A stretch of DNA of 64,000 nucleotides. Origin: an uncultured bacterium (GTDB lineage: Bacteria > Spirochaetota > Leptospiria > Leptospirales > Leptonemataceae). The notes beneath the pieces were generated by a model that was given only the letters and a program-made list of their open reading frames with translations, had not been told where the DNA came from and ran no database searches. Shown in pieces: positions 28,517-37,053 of this stretch (the first letter of the stretch is position 1; each line of letters begins with the position of its first letter). The stretch lies in contig CALFVU010000010.1 of assembly GCA_937928085.1 (NCBI GenBank), positions 1 through 64,000 of the forward strand. The letters run 5' to 3'. The position numbers and the translations under genes were made by a program.

Positions 28517-28777
28517 ATGGTAAATAAGAATACAATAAAGATCCATTTAGAGTTTTTTGCTATTTTAAAAGACCTTTTAACAGATAGAATTACTTTAGAA
28601 GTAACCGATCAAATTTCTATTTCTGAATTACAAGAAATGTTAATCAAGCATTATCCACAAGCAGGAGAAATTCTAAAGTATTCTCGTTTTGCCACTAACT
28701 CAGAAATTTTATCTAATGATTTTTCCTTAAAAGAAAATTTAAAAATTTATGTTTTACCACCTTCAAGTGGAGGTTAA
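28517..28777 (+). CDS. moaD: Molybdopterin synthase small subunit
   Basis: An 86-residue ubiquitin-fold protein that carries sulfur to precursor Z as a C-terminal thiocarboxylate. The C terminus ends PPSSGG, with the required Gly-Gly tail, and the body (FFAILKDLLTD, LQEMLIKHYP) fits MoaD. The last codons also contain GGAGGT, which serves as the ribosome site for moaE, so the tail and the translation signal are the same bases. First gene of moaD-moaE-mobA-thiL. Confidence 0.9.
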   Translation: MVNKNTIKIHLEFFAILKDLLTDRITLEVTDQISISELQEMLIKHYPQAGEILKYSRFATNSEILSNDFSLKENLKIYVLPPSSGG

Positions 28778-28778
28778 A

Positions 28779-29240
28779 TTGAAAACAGTAACACAAAACT
28801 ATATCATTTCGGAACCTATAAAAGTAGAAGAATGTATAACAAAAATTAAAAAGTCATCATCGGGGGCTATGGTTGTATTTGCTGGACTAGTAAGAGATCA
28901 TACAAAAACAAAAGATAAACAAATTAAACAAGTTAAAGCTTTAGAATATACAGCTTTTGAACCATTAGCCAATCAAATAATACAAAACATTATCAATGAT
29001 GCAAAAAAGAAATTTCAACTAACTGATATTTTTGTTTTACATCGAATCGGTTTCTTAAACTTAGAAGAGATTGCAGTTATAGTAATTACCACCTCAGCTC
29101 ACAGAAAAGAATGCTATTTAGGAAATGAATATATAATCGATAGGATTAAATACGAAGCCCCTATTTGGAAAAAAGAATATTTTGTTGATGATACTTTTGA
29201 ATGGAGCGATGGTTTAATTTATGGAAAACCAAACCTATAA
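28779..29240 (+). CDS. moaE: Molybdopterin synthase large subunit
   Basis: I place the start at the TTG at 28779, which lies at proper distance from GGAGGT; the ATG at 28749 would overlap moaD by 29 bases without a ribosome site. That gives 153 residues. MoaE transfers the sulfurs from MoaD to make the molybdopterin dithiolene. Key motifs are GAMVVFAGLVRDH, HRIGFLNLEE, SAHRKECYLGNEYIIDRIK and APIWKKEYF, which include the conserved active-site lysines. It overlaps mobA by 20 bases. Confidence 0.9.
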   Translation: MKTVTQNYIISEPIKVEECITKIKKSSSGAMVVFAGLVRDHTKTKDKQIKQVKALEYTAFEPLANQIIQNIINDAKKKFQLTDIFVLHRIGFLNLEEIAVIVITTSAHRKECYLGNEYIIDRIKYEAPIWKKEYFVDDTFEWSDGLIYGKPNL

Positions 29241-29840
29241 AATCATTCCCATAATACTTATGGGGGGTTATAGTACAAGGATGCAAGAAGACAAAGCTTT
29301 TATAAAATACAAACAACTATACTGGTTTCAAATTATAGAAAAAAAATTGAGCGAATTTTTTGATAAAACTTACCTTTCTTTAAGAAAAGAGCAATTCGAA
29401 TCTAAAAAACAAATTTTATATAATTACCAAAATAAAATCATTTTCGATGTTGATCTACCTAACATACAAGGTCCATTGAAAGGTATATTTAGTTCTTATT
29501 TGTTTTTTAAGAATTTAAAACAAACCATTTTTTTTTTATTGCAACTGATTTAATTTTAATTCAAGAAAAAACTATTGAAAACTTAATTCGTAAACTTGAA
29601 GAAAAACCTCACTATTCTATTTTTTATAAAAGCGGTCCTAACATAGAAACTACTCTTGGTATGTATCAATATAAAATTATACAAGAATGGTATCACAGAT
29701 ATCAAAAAAATCAAAGTATTGAATTATCGCTACAAAAACTAATTCAACAAGAAAAATTTATAGAATATCTTCCACTTACAGAAACCATATATAATTTAAA
29801 TTCAAAAAAAGAAATCGAGTTATATCTAAACAACTCATGA
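29221..29840 (+). pseudogene. mobA: Molybdenum cofactor guanylyltransferase, frameshifted at a T10 run
   Basis: The N-terminal frame (29221-29553) encodes the nucleotide-binding motif IILMGGYSTRMQEDKAFIKY of MobA, which links GMP to molybdopterin. It goes out of frame at a run of ten T (29528-29537). One extra T restores a frame that continues FIATDLILIQEKTI, where ATD matches the metal-binding motif of the family, and runs to a TGA at 29838-29840. That stop overlaps the thiL ATG as ATGA, as expected for an intact operon gene. So the gene is either mis-sequenced, decayed, or read through transcriptional slippage on T10. Total length with the shift would be about 206 residues. Confidence 0.8.
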
Positions 29841-30739
29841 AAGAAGAATCTATAATCCAACTTTTTACAAAATCAAATACAAAATTTCACAATGATGATT
29901 GTGAAGTTTTAGAAGTAAAGAAAAATCATATTCCTATCGTAACTTGTGATTCTTTAATCGAAAATGTACACTTTAGATTAGATTGGCATCCACCAGAAGA
30001 CTTAGCAAAAAAATTATTTCACGTTAATTTATCGGATGTGATTTCGAGTGGAGGTTTACCCCAATGGTGTTTACTACAAATTGGAATTTCCAAAAACATA
30101 ACAAAAGAATTTTTATATAAATTTTCTAAAAGTTTTTTGAAAGAATGTAAAAAATATCAAACTACTCTGATTGGGGGAGATACATTTCGTTCAGATATTT
30201 TTATTCTATCTCTGACTATGGGAGGTTATACAAAAAAATATATTTCACGAAAGTCAGAACCTAATTCTTATTTATACGTTACTGGAAATTTAGGGCTTTC
30301 TTTATTAGGATATAAAATCTTAAATAAAGAAATAGAAATACCACAAAATCTTAAGAAAATCCCGATTCAAAAGCATTTAGCACCTAAGGCAAGAACTGAT
30401 ATCGCAAAAACGATCTACCCTTATACTTCTGCTATGATGGATGTATCAGACGGATTGGTACAGGATGCAACAAAAATGGCAAAAGTAAGTGGATATCAAT
30501 TGATTATTTATGTAGAAAGAATACCGATTCAAAAAAAATTTAGAAACTTTATTGATTACGAAAGTGCTTTGATTTCGGGAGAAGAATATGAATTACTTTT
30601 TACTTCGAAAAAGAATTTAAAGAATTTATCTTTTACAAAGATTGGATGGGTATCAGACCAAAAAATAAAAAATCAACCAGTAAAATTTTTATTAAACGGT
30701 AAAGAAATTTTTCCTAAAAAAGGTTTCGAACATTTTTAA
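29837..30739 (+). CDS. thiL: Thiamine-monophosphate kinase
   Basis: A 300-residue kinase that makes thiamine diphosphate from thiamine monophosphate. Visible family motifs are HNDDCEVLEV, VTCDSLIENVHFRLDW, VNLSDVISSGGLPQW, TLIGGDTFRSD, MMDVSDGLVQDATKMAK and LISGEEYELLF. It is the last gene of the moaD-moaE-mobA-thiL run and starts inside the mobA stop (ATGA). The pairing with molybdopterin genes is most likely simple operon packing. Confidence 0.92.
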   Translation: MKEESIIQLFTKSNTKFHNDDCEVLEVKKNHIPIVTCDSLIENVHFRLDWHPPEDLAKKLFHVNLSDVISSGGLPQWCLLQIGISKNITKEFLYKFSKSFLKECKKYQTTLIGGDTFRSDIFILSLTMGGYTKKYISRKSEPNSYLYVTGNLGLSLLGYKILNKEIEIPQNLKKIPIQKHLAPKARTDIAKTIYPYTSAMMDVSDGLVQDATKMAKVSGYQLIIYVERIPIQKKFRNFIDYESALISGEEYELLFTSKKNLKNLSFTKIGWVSDQKIKNQPVKFLLNGKEIFPKKGFEHF

Positions 30740-31086
30740 AATTTAATAACTATTTTATACAAAAAAAAGAAAAACAAACGAAATAAAACTAAATTTATAA
30801 AAAAATAATCTAAAAAAAACATATAAGTATAAAAAAGGATCAACACCTCTAAAATTTCTAACAAAATTACAGTTTTTACTTTTTTCCACAAGAAAATACT
30901 AAAACATTTTTTTTGATAATAGTGAAGAAATATCAATGCAAAGAAAAAGTAGAATGAATTTAAAAATAAAAAATCATACTTAACAAATAAATAAACAAAG
31001 TTTTGGATTTTGACTATTAAATTGTAGACTAAAGGAATTTCGAAAATCAAATCGATTTTATAAAAATATTTAACGAATTGATTCAA
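30736..31086 (-). CDS. Possible small integral membrane protein
   Basis: An open frame of 116 codons from a TTG at 31086, almost entirely hydrophobic and aromatic, with three or four possible membrane helices (FLNSFYFFFALIFLHYY, VILLEILEVLILFYTYMFF). The frame stays open upstream to about 31200, adding another hydrophobic segment (FVFIFAWYIFLWYVVCIW), but has no ATG and no ribosome site. In DNA this AT-rich, Phe/Tyr/Ile-rich frames arise by chance, so the call is weak. It is convergent with thiL, overlapping by four bases. The 450-base stretch 30740-31190 has no other content that I can identify. Confidence 0.3.
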   Translation of the reverse strand: MNQFVKYFYKIDLIFEIPLVYNLIVKIQNFVYLFVKYDFLFLNSFYFFFALIFLHYYQKKCFSIFLWKKVKTVILLEILEVLILFYTYMFFLDYFFINLVLFRLFFFFLYKIVIKF

Positions 31087-31190
31087 TAAAAAATTTTTTG
31101 ATACCCATATACAAACAACATACCATAAGAATATATACCATGCAAAAATGAATACAAAGAAATTTTTAAAAAAATTAAAAAATGGACTTT

Positions 31191-32288
31191 TTATAATTTT
31201 TTTTTTAAAGAAGGATAATCAAAAACATAAGGAATTTGGAGAATTTTACCTTTATTTTTTTTTATTTCTTTTTCTATCAAATAAGGATTTTTTCTTAAGA
31301 TAAAAGGATGAAATCTAAAAAAAATTTCAATTGATTTTAAATTGTACATACGATAACAGGATTCGGAATGAGAAATGCCATAAAATATTTGATTCATAAC
31401 GTTCTTCAAATATTTTCTTTTATTGCTTCTAGGATATGCATAAATTGCAAATGGTTTTGTAGGATCTACACTCTTTAAGTATTGATCGATTAATTCAAAA
31501 AAGATTTCTGGTTTAAAGTTTTCTGTTGAGCTATCTACTAAAATTATTTTTCCACGACTATGATATAACCCTGTATAAATACAATCGATAGAATCTGTCG
31601 GAATGTAGTGTTGTATAATCCGAATTTGTACGAATTGATTCTTTGGAATCTCTAAATTTCGTTGTAAATTATTGATTATAATTAATTCCGAATTATAAAC
31701 GTTTCTTTTAGAAAAAAATTCCTCCCATAATGAAATTTTTTTTAAATTTTCTAAAGTTTGTATTGGTAGTACCACACTAAATTGTATAAAGTCAGATGAT
31801 TTTTGTAATAATAAATTTTTTTTAGCTATCAAAAACCAATGTCTTTTAAAACTCCAAATTGTTAAAGGATAAGTTTCTAAAAAGAAATTATACAAAAATC
31901 CCTTATTTTTTAAAAAATTTTCGATTTTTGAAGTATTATAATCAGGGACTAAACTTAGATAAAATAATTCAAATCCAGAGGTTTTAAAAGTATTTTGTAT
32001 ATTTTTTTTATTCCAAAATTCTTTTTTTAAATGAGCTAAAACAATTCCACCCGGAGAAACAGTTTGAATATAGCTTGTTAAATTCTGAAGTGTTTTAGGA
32101 GAATGCTCTAAATCTATAAATAACCCATCAAGACTGGAAGTGGGTGCAAATTGAATAGGAATTTTAGAAATATTTTCGGGAAAGATATATTCATAACCTA
32201 AAAATCCATCAATATACCCAACTCTCTCTGCCCATAATGGTAAGAACTCTTTATAAAGTTTTCTATATAGATTAAATTCTTTATTCAC
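31191..32288 (-). CDS. Unrecognised protein with glycosyltransferase-like C-terminal half
   Basis: A 365-residue cytoplasmic protein. The first half (about 50-170) has strand-helix spacing like the later part of a class I methyltransferase (LDGLFIDLEHSPKTL, SPGGIVLAHLKK, GFELFYLSLVP) but no SAM glycine motif. The second half resembles family 2 glycosyltransferases: FSVVLPIQTLENLKK, ELIIINNLQ, GKIILVDSSTENFKPE, where the usual metal DXD is not obvious. It may be a degenerate or divergent envelope-glycan enzyme. No family assigned. Confidence 0.55.
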   Translation of the reverse strand: MNKEFNLYRKLYKEFLPLWAERVGYIDGFLGYEYIFPENISKIPIQFAPTSSLDGLFIDLEHSPKTLQNLTSYIQTVSPGGIVLAHLKKEFWNKKNIQNTFKTSGFELFYLSLVPDYNTSKIENFLKNKGFLYNFFLETYPLTIWSFKRHWFLIAKKNLLLQKSSDFIQFSVVLPIQTLENLKKISLWEEFFSKRNVYNSELIIINNLQRNLEIPKNQFVQIRIIQHYIPTDSIDCIYTGLYHSRGKIILVDSSTENFKPEIFFELIDQYLKSVDPTKPFAIYAYPRSNKRKYLKNVMNQIFYGISHSESCYRMYNLKSIEIFFRFHPFILRKNPYLIEKEIKKNKGKILQIPYVFDYPSLKKKL

Positions 32289-32418
32289 AACTAATCATTT
32301 ATAAAATGAACATAAAAACGTCTATCCAATTTCATTGATTTTTATTAGTTTGAATCTAAATAATTTTTATACATTTTGTTTAAACTATCAAGTATAGGAA
32401 CAATCTTTTTTAAACAAT

Positions 32419-33237
32419 TTATAAATATTTTTGTATAATATTTTTCGTTGTTTCGTATAATTCTTTTTGATATTCTTCGTTATAGGTTTCGGGAGAACTT
32501 TTTGCCTCTTTTAAATCATTTATGTATTTTCCAGTAATGGGCTCCTCTGATGTTATTAAATAGAATTGATTTCTAATACCGCTTGAAAGTGGTGAACCCT
32601 TCATTTTAAAATTTTCTCTTAAAAGTTTTGTATCGATAACACCCGGATGTATGGAGTTGACTAAAACATTATATTTTTCCCATTCCCGCGCTAACCAATA
32701 TCCGTACATAATTTGTGCCATTTTAGAATTTGCATAAGCTTTATACCCATTAAAAACATTAGGAGAAATCCATTCAGATAAATGATAAACTCCACTTTGA
32801 TGAGCTATACTACTTACGAAAATAATTTTTATAAATTCCTTTTTTTCTTTTCTTAGTTGAAAATCTTTTTTGATTAAACTTAAAAGTTTTTCGTTAATCA
32901 AAACGTTTGATACAAAATTAACTGCAAATGTTTTTTCGACAGAATCAGAATTAAAGATTAACTTTTTTTCGTATGTACCAGCATTGTGAACAATGACATC
33001 AATTTTATTTTCGTTCTGTAGAATTTGTTCACACATAAGTTTTATTTCTTGAAAATTAAAGAGATCTGAAACATACCCTCTAAGTTTTTCATCAGAATTA
33101 AATTCTTTTATAGTAGAATTCACTTTTTCTAAATCTCTTCCATGAATTAGCACAGTAAAACCTAAATTTAGTAAAGGCTCAATCATAGCTTTACCAATAC
33201 CATCAGTTGCACCTGTAATGAATATAGTTTTACTCAT
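32419..33237 (-). CDS. Short-chain dehydrogenase/reductase
   Basis: A 272-residue Rossmann-fold NAD(P)-dependent oxidoreductase, resembling retinol-dehydrogenase-like SDRs. The cofactor motif is TGATDGIGKA (residue 8 on), NAG is VHNAGTYEK, the catalytic Ser is in IIFVSSIAHQSG, and Tyr/Lys are in YANSKMAQ. HGRD after the second strand suggests NADPH preference. The gene lies three bases downstream of the XPB helicase gene on the same strand and is likely cotranscribed, without clear functional connection. Substrate unknown. Confidence 0.88.
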   Translation of the reverse strand: MSKTIFITGATDGIGKAMIEPLLNLGFTVLIHGRDLEKVNSTIKEFNSDEKLRGYVSDLFNFQEIKLMCEQILQNENKIDVIVHNAGTYEKKLIFNSDSVEKTFAVNFVSNVLINEKLLSLIKKDFQLRKEKKEFIKIIFVSSIAHQSGVYHLSEWISPNVFNGYKAYANSKMAQIMYGYWLAREWEKYNVLVNSIHPGVIDTKLLRENFKMKGSPLSSGIRNQFYLITSEEPITGKYINDLKEAKSSPETYNEEYQKELYETTKNIIQKYL

Positions 33238-33240
33238 AGT

Positions 33241-34968
33241 TTATCTCCTAGAGATGATTTCTTTAGCATGACCTTTCATTTCTAAATATTCTTCGAAGGT
33301 ATAAATTTGATATTCATAACCTTGTTCTGTTAAAAATAATTGTCTATTTTGAGCAAAAGACTCTTCTGTTGTATCTCTACTTACAATTGTGTAAAAATAA
33401 GCCATGTTATCATCTCCTTTTGGTCTTAGAATTCTTCCTAGTCTTTGTGCTTCTTCCTGCCTTGAACCAAATGTTCCACTAATCTGTATTGCAATTTTTG
33501 CGTCTGGCAAATCGATAGAAAAATTTGCAACACGAGAAACAATTAAACATGGTTCTTTACCTTCTCGAAATGCTTTATAAAGTCTTTCTCGTTCTGAAAG
33601 GGGGGTTTGCCCTGTAATAATAGGAAATTTAAATTTTTTTGCGATTAGATTTAACTGATCTAAATATTGACCTATGATCAAAATATTATTTAGTCCATGT
33701 TCTTTAATAATAGCTTTGATTACCTCCATTTTAGCCACATTTTCCGAAGCAATTCTATATTTTTCTCTATCATCAGCAACTGAATATTTCGCTCTTAATT
33801 CTTCATCCATATCTACCCGAATTTCAATACATTTTGCATTTGCAATCCATGATAATTTTTCCAATTCTTTCCAAGGTACATCATACTTTTTAGGACCAAT
33901 CAAAGAAAATACATCTTCCTCTAGTCCATCTTCTCTAACTAATGTTGCAGTTAGACCCAATCTTCTTTTTGCTTGTAGTTCAGAAGTTAATCGAAACACT
34001 GGAGCAGGTAATAGATGAACCTCATCATATATGATAAGCCCCCAATTGCTTGCACTAAATAAATGATAATGTGTAAAATCCCCACCTCTTTTTTTTCTAT
34101 GGGTAATGATATTATAAGTAGCAATCGTTATAGGTCTTATTTCTTTTTTTTCTCCACTATATTCTCCAATATCTTCTTCAGGAATATCAGTTTTATCAAG
34201 AATTTCATTTTTCCATTGTCTTATAGACAAAGTATTCGTAACCAAAATTAAAGTGTGAGAACCAACTAACTGCATTACACCTAAACCAACTATGGTTTTA
34301 CCTGCACCACAAGGTAAAACAATAACACCAGAACCGCCATATTTACTACCACCAGCATGAAATACTTCAATAGATTTTCTTTGATAATCCCTCATACTAA
34401 ATTTTTTTCCACTTCGAGTAACAGATCGAAAATTAAAATGATATTCAGCCCCTTCCTCATATCCTGCCAAATCTTCTACCGGATACCCTATTTTAATTAA
34501 AGCATGTTTAATATGCCCTCTATAAACTTTGTGTATTTGAATTTTATCTTTAAAAACATCTTTAATAAATTCTTTTACAGCCCGATGATGTGCAATTTCT
34601 TTTAAAAAATTTGGTTCTTCTGAAATAATATATAGCTCTCCATCTTCTTCTTTAATTAGTTTTACTTTTCCATAACGAGATATTTGTTCACGAATTTCGC
34701 TTATTACGTTTTTAGGTAAAGGGTATTTTGTAAACTCTTCTAAACCTTTGATGATTTCTTCTGCATTGATTCCACTTGATGCTGCATTCCAAAGGGATAA
34801 AGGAGTAATTCTATAAGTATAGAAATGTTCCGGACTTTTTTCTAATTCAGCAAATGAGCCACAAAAAGCTCTACATTCTTCAAATTTTGGATTATGAACT
34901 TCTAAAAGCATTGTCCGATCTGATTGGACAATAAGTGGATTTTGAAAATCTGGCATATTTTTTTTCAA
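33241..34968 (-). CDS. XPB/Rad25-type DNA helicase
   Basis: A 575-residue superfamily 2 helicase related to eukaryotic and archaeal XPB. An N-terminal region (1-110) and a damage-recognition-like domain (about 120-190) precede the helicase core. Walker A is LPCGAGKT, the box is YDEVHLLP, the XPB-specific RED motif is LVREDGLEED, and motif VI is QRLGRILRPKG. Bacterial XPB is known from mycobacteria and Leptospira among others and is thought to unwind DNA in repair with a partner nuclease (Bax1-like). No such nuclease is adjacent. It is divergent from yaaR over about 110 bases. Confidence 0.92.
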   Translation of the reverse strand: MKKNMPDFQNPLIVQSDRTMLLEVHNPKFEECRAFCGSFAELEKSPEHFYTYRITPLSLWNAASSGINAEEIIKGLEEFTKYPLPKNVISEIREQISRYGKVKLIKEEDGELYIISEEPNFLKEIAHHRAVKEFIKDVFKDKIQIHKVYRGHIKHALIKIGYPVEDLAGYEEGAEYHFNFRSVTRSGKKFSMRDYQRKSIEVFHAGGSKYGGSGVIVLPCGAGKTIVGLGVMQLVGSHTLILVTNTLSIRQWKNEILDKTDIPEEDIGEYSGEKKEIRPITIATYNIITHRKKRGGDFTHYHLFSASNWGLIIYDEVHLLPAPVFRLTSELQAKRRLGLTATLVREDGLEEDVFSLIGPKKYDVPWKELEKLSWIANAKCIEIRVDMDEELRAKYSVADDREKYRIASENVAKMEVIKAIIKEHGLNNILIIGQYLDQLNLIAKKFKFPIITGQTPLSERERLYKAFREGKEPCLIVSRVANFSIDLPDAKIAIQISGTFGSRQEEAQRLGRILRPKGDDNMAYFYTIVSRDTTEESFAQNRQLFLTEQGYEYQIYTFEEYLEMKGHAKEIISRR

Positions 34969-35076
34969 ACCTTTTTATAATTATGTAAGGTCAACTAAAA
35001 AAAATTTGATTTTTAAAGAATATGATTTTTCACAATAGACTACATAATTTTTAAAAAAAGCCGAAAGAGTACTCAT

Positions 35077-35556
35077 ATGAAAATTGAGCAACAAATGGCG
35101 AATCAAAACATAATATTGAACTTAAAACAAAATACATCTATAAAAAAGCGAGATCAATTAAAACAAAAAAAAACTTTTGTAGAACCTCAATCAGCTTTCG
35201 AAGAATTATTATTTGAAGTTGTTCCACCACAAAAAGAACCAGAACTTTTTCAATTATGGTCAATTTTGCCAGATGTAGAAAAAAAATTAATTCAAAACCC
35301 AAACGAAGAAAACTTAGAAGAATACAAAAACATTGTTAAAAACATTGCTAAACAACTTTTAGAAAAAAACATAAAAACCATTCAGATAAAAAAACGTTCC
35401 TCTTCCGGCAAAGAAATCATTCTTACATATACAAAAATTATTGATGAAAAACTTCATAAAATGATGTTAGCGATTCAATCAAAACGAAATACAGCTTTCG
35501 AAATTTTAAGAAATCTTAAAGAAATCCGTGGAATTCTTATCGATTTAAAACAATAA
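35077..35556 (+). CDS. YaaR/DUF327 family protein
   Basis: A 159-residue protein matching DUF327 (YaaR), often found near flagellar genes in spirochaetes and firmicutes. The hallmark helix is NLEEYKNIVKNIAKQLLEKN, followed by IQIKKRSSSGKEIILTYTKIIDEKLHKMML. The N-terminal 50 residues are basic and Gln-rich. The function is unknown; it is predicted to be all-helical. The ribosome site is a weak AAAGAG. It is divergent from the XPB helicase gene. Confidence 0.72.
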   Translation: MKIEQQMANQNIILNLKQNTSIKKRDQLKQKKTFVEPQSAFEELLFEVVPPQKEPELFQLWSILPDVEKKLIQNPNEENLEEYKNIVKNIAKQLLEKNIKTIQIKKRSSSGKEIILTYTKIIDEKLHKMMLAIQSKRNTAFEILRNLKEIRGILIDLKQ

Positions 35557-35768
35557 TGATTGGATTCGTTTTTTATGAATTTTTTTTCTACAAATAACAA
35601 AAATAATGCAAATAGATTAAAATTAATCTAAAAATTTTTGTAATTTTGCATAATTAATATTCATTAATAAAAGCTTTTCAATTAAAAATAAAAAATAAAT
35701 AATCAAGATTCATTAAAATATCTTTAAATTTCAATAATTTTACAAAATCTTTTAACTTAATTTAAACT

Positions 35769-35784
35769 TGGCACAAAATTTGAT
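35769..35784 (+). promoter_or_regulatory. Sigma-54-like -24/-12 promoter
   Basis: TGGCAC, five bases, then TTGAT. The consensus is TGGCAC-N5-TTGCW, so the -24 box and the spacing are perfect and one base of the -12 GC is changed to A. It faces right. An NtrC-type activator is encoded at 2551-3918, which shows that the cell uses sigma-54. Transcription would start near 35795. Confidence 0.4.
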
Positions 35785-35794
35785 ATATCTTATT

Positions 35795-35900
35795 GTGCTT
35801 ATTGTGAGGGGGAAAATATTAAAAATATTAAAATATAAAAAGGATAAGAGTGGGATGCGAATTCTAGGGACTCAATTTCAATTTTGGGTCCCGTTTCTTA
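35795..35900 (+). ncRNA. Candidate small RNA with strong hairpin
   Basis: Downstream of the sigma-54-like site, GGGACTCAA (35867-35875) pairs with TTGGGTCCC (35884-35892), a nine-base stem with one G-U pair and an eight-base loop. Such a GC-rich stem is unusual in this AT-rich region. The following GTTTCTTAT is only weakly T-rich, so it may be a terminator or a structural element. Boundaries are inferred. Confidence 0.28.
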
Positions 35901-36126
35901 TAATAAAAATAATGAGAAATTGTATAAACATAAAGTGTAAACTCTTTTAAGTTCATTCCTATAAACTTTGAATATAATTAAGGCTTTATTATTATTTATG
36001 ATTCAAAAATTAATTCATAAGTAAGATCAATCCACTTATATTTAATAAAGCAGTATAAAAAATTATAAAAAAATTACGAATATTCACGTAGAAAAACCAA
36101 AAAAATTTGGTTGAAAATTGCAAATT

Positions 36127-36142
36127 ATCATAATTTATTTGT
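36127..36142. repeat. Left copy of 16-bp direct repeat flanking the island
   Basis: ATCATAATTTATTTGT occurs here and again, identical, at 38964-38979. The two copies sit where the base composition changes from host-like to GC-richer and back. Flanking bases differ on both sides, so the match is exactly 16 bases. Confidence 0.7.
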
Positions 36143-36162
36143 AAGGGTGGTCCAAAAATAAA

Positions 36163-36785
36163 TTAAAAGCCAAAAACCACAAGCAAATATAGAAAAAACA
36201 AAAAATTAATCATAGGAAGCAAACCAACCATATTCCACAAAATAAACATTCTCAATACCATAAGCCTTGCCATCTCCTCCTCTTTAATTTCCAAATAACT
36301 CCCATATGCACTCTTTATACAACCAAAAACATGCTCTATCCTATACCTACCCCTCAATATCCCCTCATCTCCACCTCCTCTAATACCCTTACCCTCATAC
36401 AATAAAGCTTATCACCCACTATTTTTGTGCCATAAGGAAGTAATTTCACTTCATCGCTGTATGCCTTTAATACAGTCTTTTTGTGCAAGCCATTAAGGAA
36501 TTGATGTAATCTTTCTTCTGGTAGTTTTCTAAATCTGTAGAAAAGATCATTTAGGGATGGGAGTTTTTCATCTGGGTAAAGTTCTTGGGCTGTGGATAAT
36601 AGTTGTCTATAGCTTGCTTTTAGCTTAATTTTTAGGAGTAGGAGGAGTAGCATTAGCTTTTCTTGTCTTTCTTGGAAATATTAGTTTCTCATACTCTTGG
36701 AATTCTTGGAACAGCCTTCGCAGACCGTGGGCTTTGAAGGGCAGGTTGTTTTGCTTGCATATTACAATTTTAAAATGATGTTAAA
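36163..36785 (-). pseudogene. Degenerate DDE transposase (IS4/IS5/IS982-like)
   Basis: Three out-of-frame pieces on the minus strand. The N-terminal piece (about 36670-36785) reads NNLPFKAHGLRRLFQEFQEY. The middle piece (36402-36653) has KLKASYRQLLSTAQELYP and ends near IVGDKLY. The C-terminal piece (36163-36402) has RYRIEHVFGCIKSAYG and ARLMVLRMFILWNMVGLL, the usual end of IS5/IS982-type transposases. At least two frameshifts separate the pieces, and most of the catalytic core between the GDK motif and the C-terminal helix is deleted. The exact IS family and its terminal repeats cannot be set from what remains. Confidence 0.6.
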
Positions 36786-36877
36786 AAGGCGCATACTTTT
36801 TGGTTATATAAAAGTATTCTTTGTATTATTGATAACACTTTTGGCCATTCTTTAGATCTAAGTAATCGGAGAAGTTG

Positions 36878-37031
36878 AAGTTCATTAGCTACACACAAGG
36901 AAGTAAAGGGGGGATCATACAAGAATTTCTCTATCTTCCACATCCTCTACCAAAGGTAGGAACTTTTCGAAATATTCCCTTGTTTGAGAGGGAGTTAAAT
37001 TGATTTTCCAGTTTGCTACAAATAACTTCAT
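36878..37031 (-). pseudogene. tpiA: 5' fragment of triosephosphate isomerase gene
   Basis: From ATG 37031 on the minus strand the frame reads MKLFVANWKINLTPSQ and continues EKFLPLVEDVEDREILV, a clear TIM start (FVANWKMN-type active-site lysine included). A one-base insertion at 36914-36917 breaks the frame, after which PPFTSLCVANEL, the next conserved TIM segment, is readable in another frame. The similarity stops there, where transposase-associated sequence begins. The fragment covers only about the first 50 of 250 residues. It lies 23 bases downstream of the hemerythrin remnant on the same strand and shares the island's codon style. Confidence 0.72.
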
Positions 37032-37053
37032 CAAGAGAGTAATATAACATCAA

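Larger units (their letters stand above)
35557..36126. other. Long intergenic region left of the foreign island
   Basis: About 570 bases of AT-rich host-like sequence with no convincing protein gene. Two items stand out: a sigma-54-like site at 35769-35784 and a strong hairpin at 35867-35892. A 31-codon frame from ATG 35854 spans the hairpin, but its product has no recognisable features. The right end runs into the 16-bp repeat that starts the island. Confidence 0.5.

Noticed and set aside
28329..28535. Minus-strand reading frame across tRNA-Arg with PIAQWIEHLTTNQK
   Set aside because: This is the well-known false translation of a tRNA gene, not a protein.
35768..35950. 60-codon frame with TTG start in the yaaR-island gap
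   Set aside because: No ribosome site, low-complexity product, and it coincides with the sigma-54-like site and hairpin.
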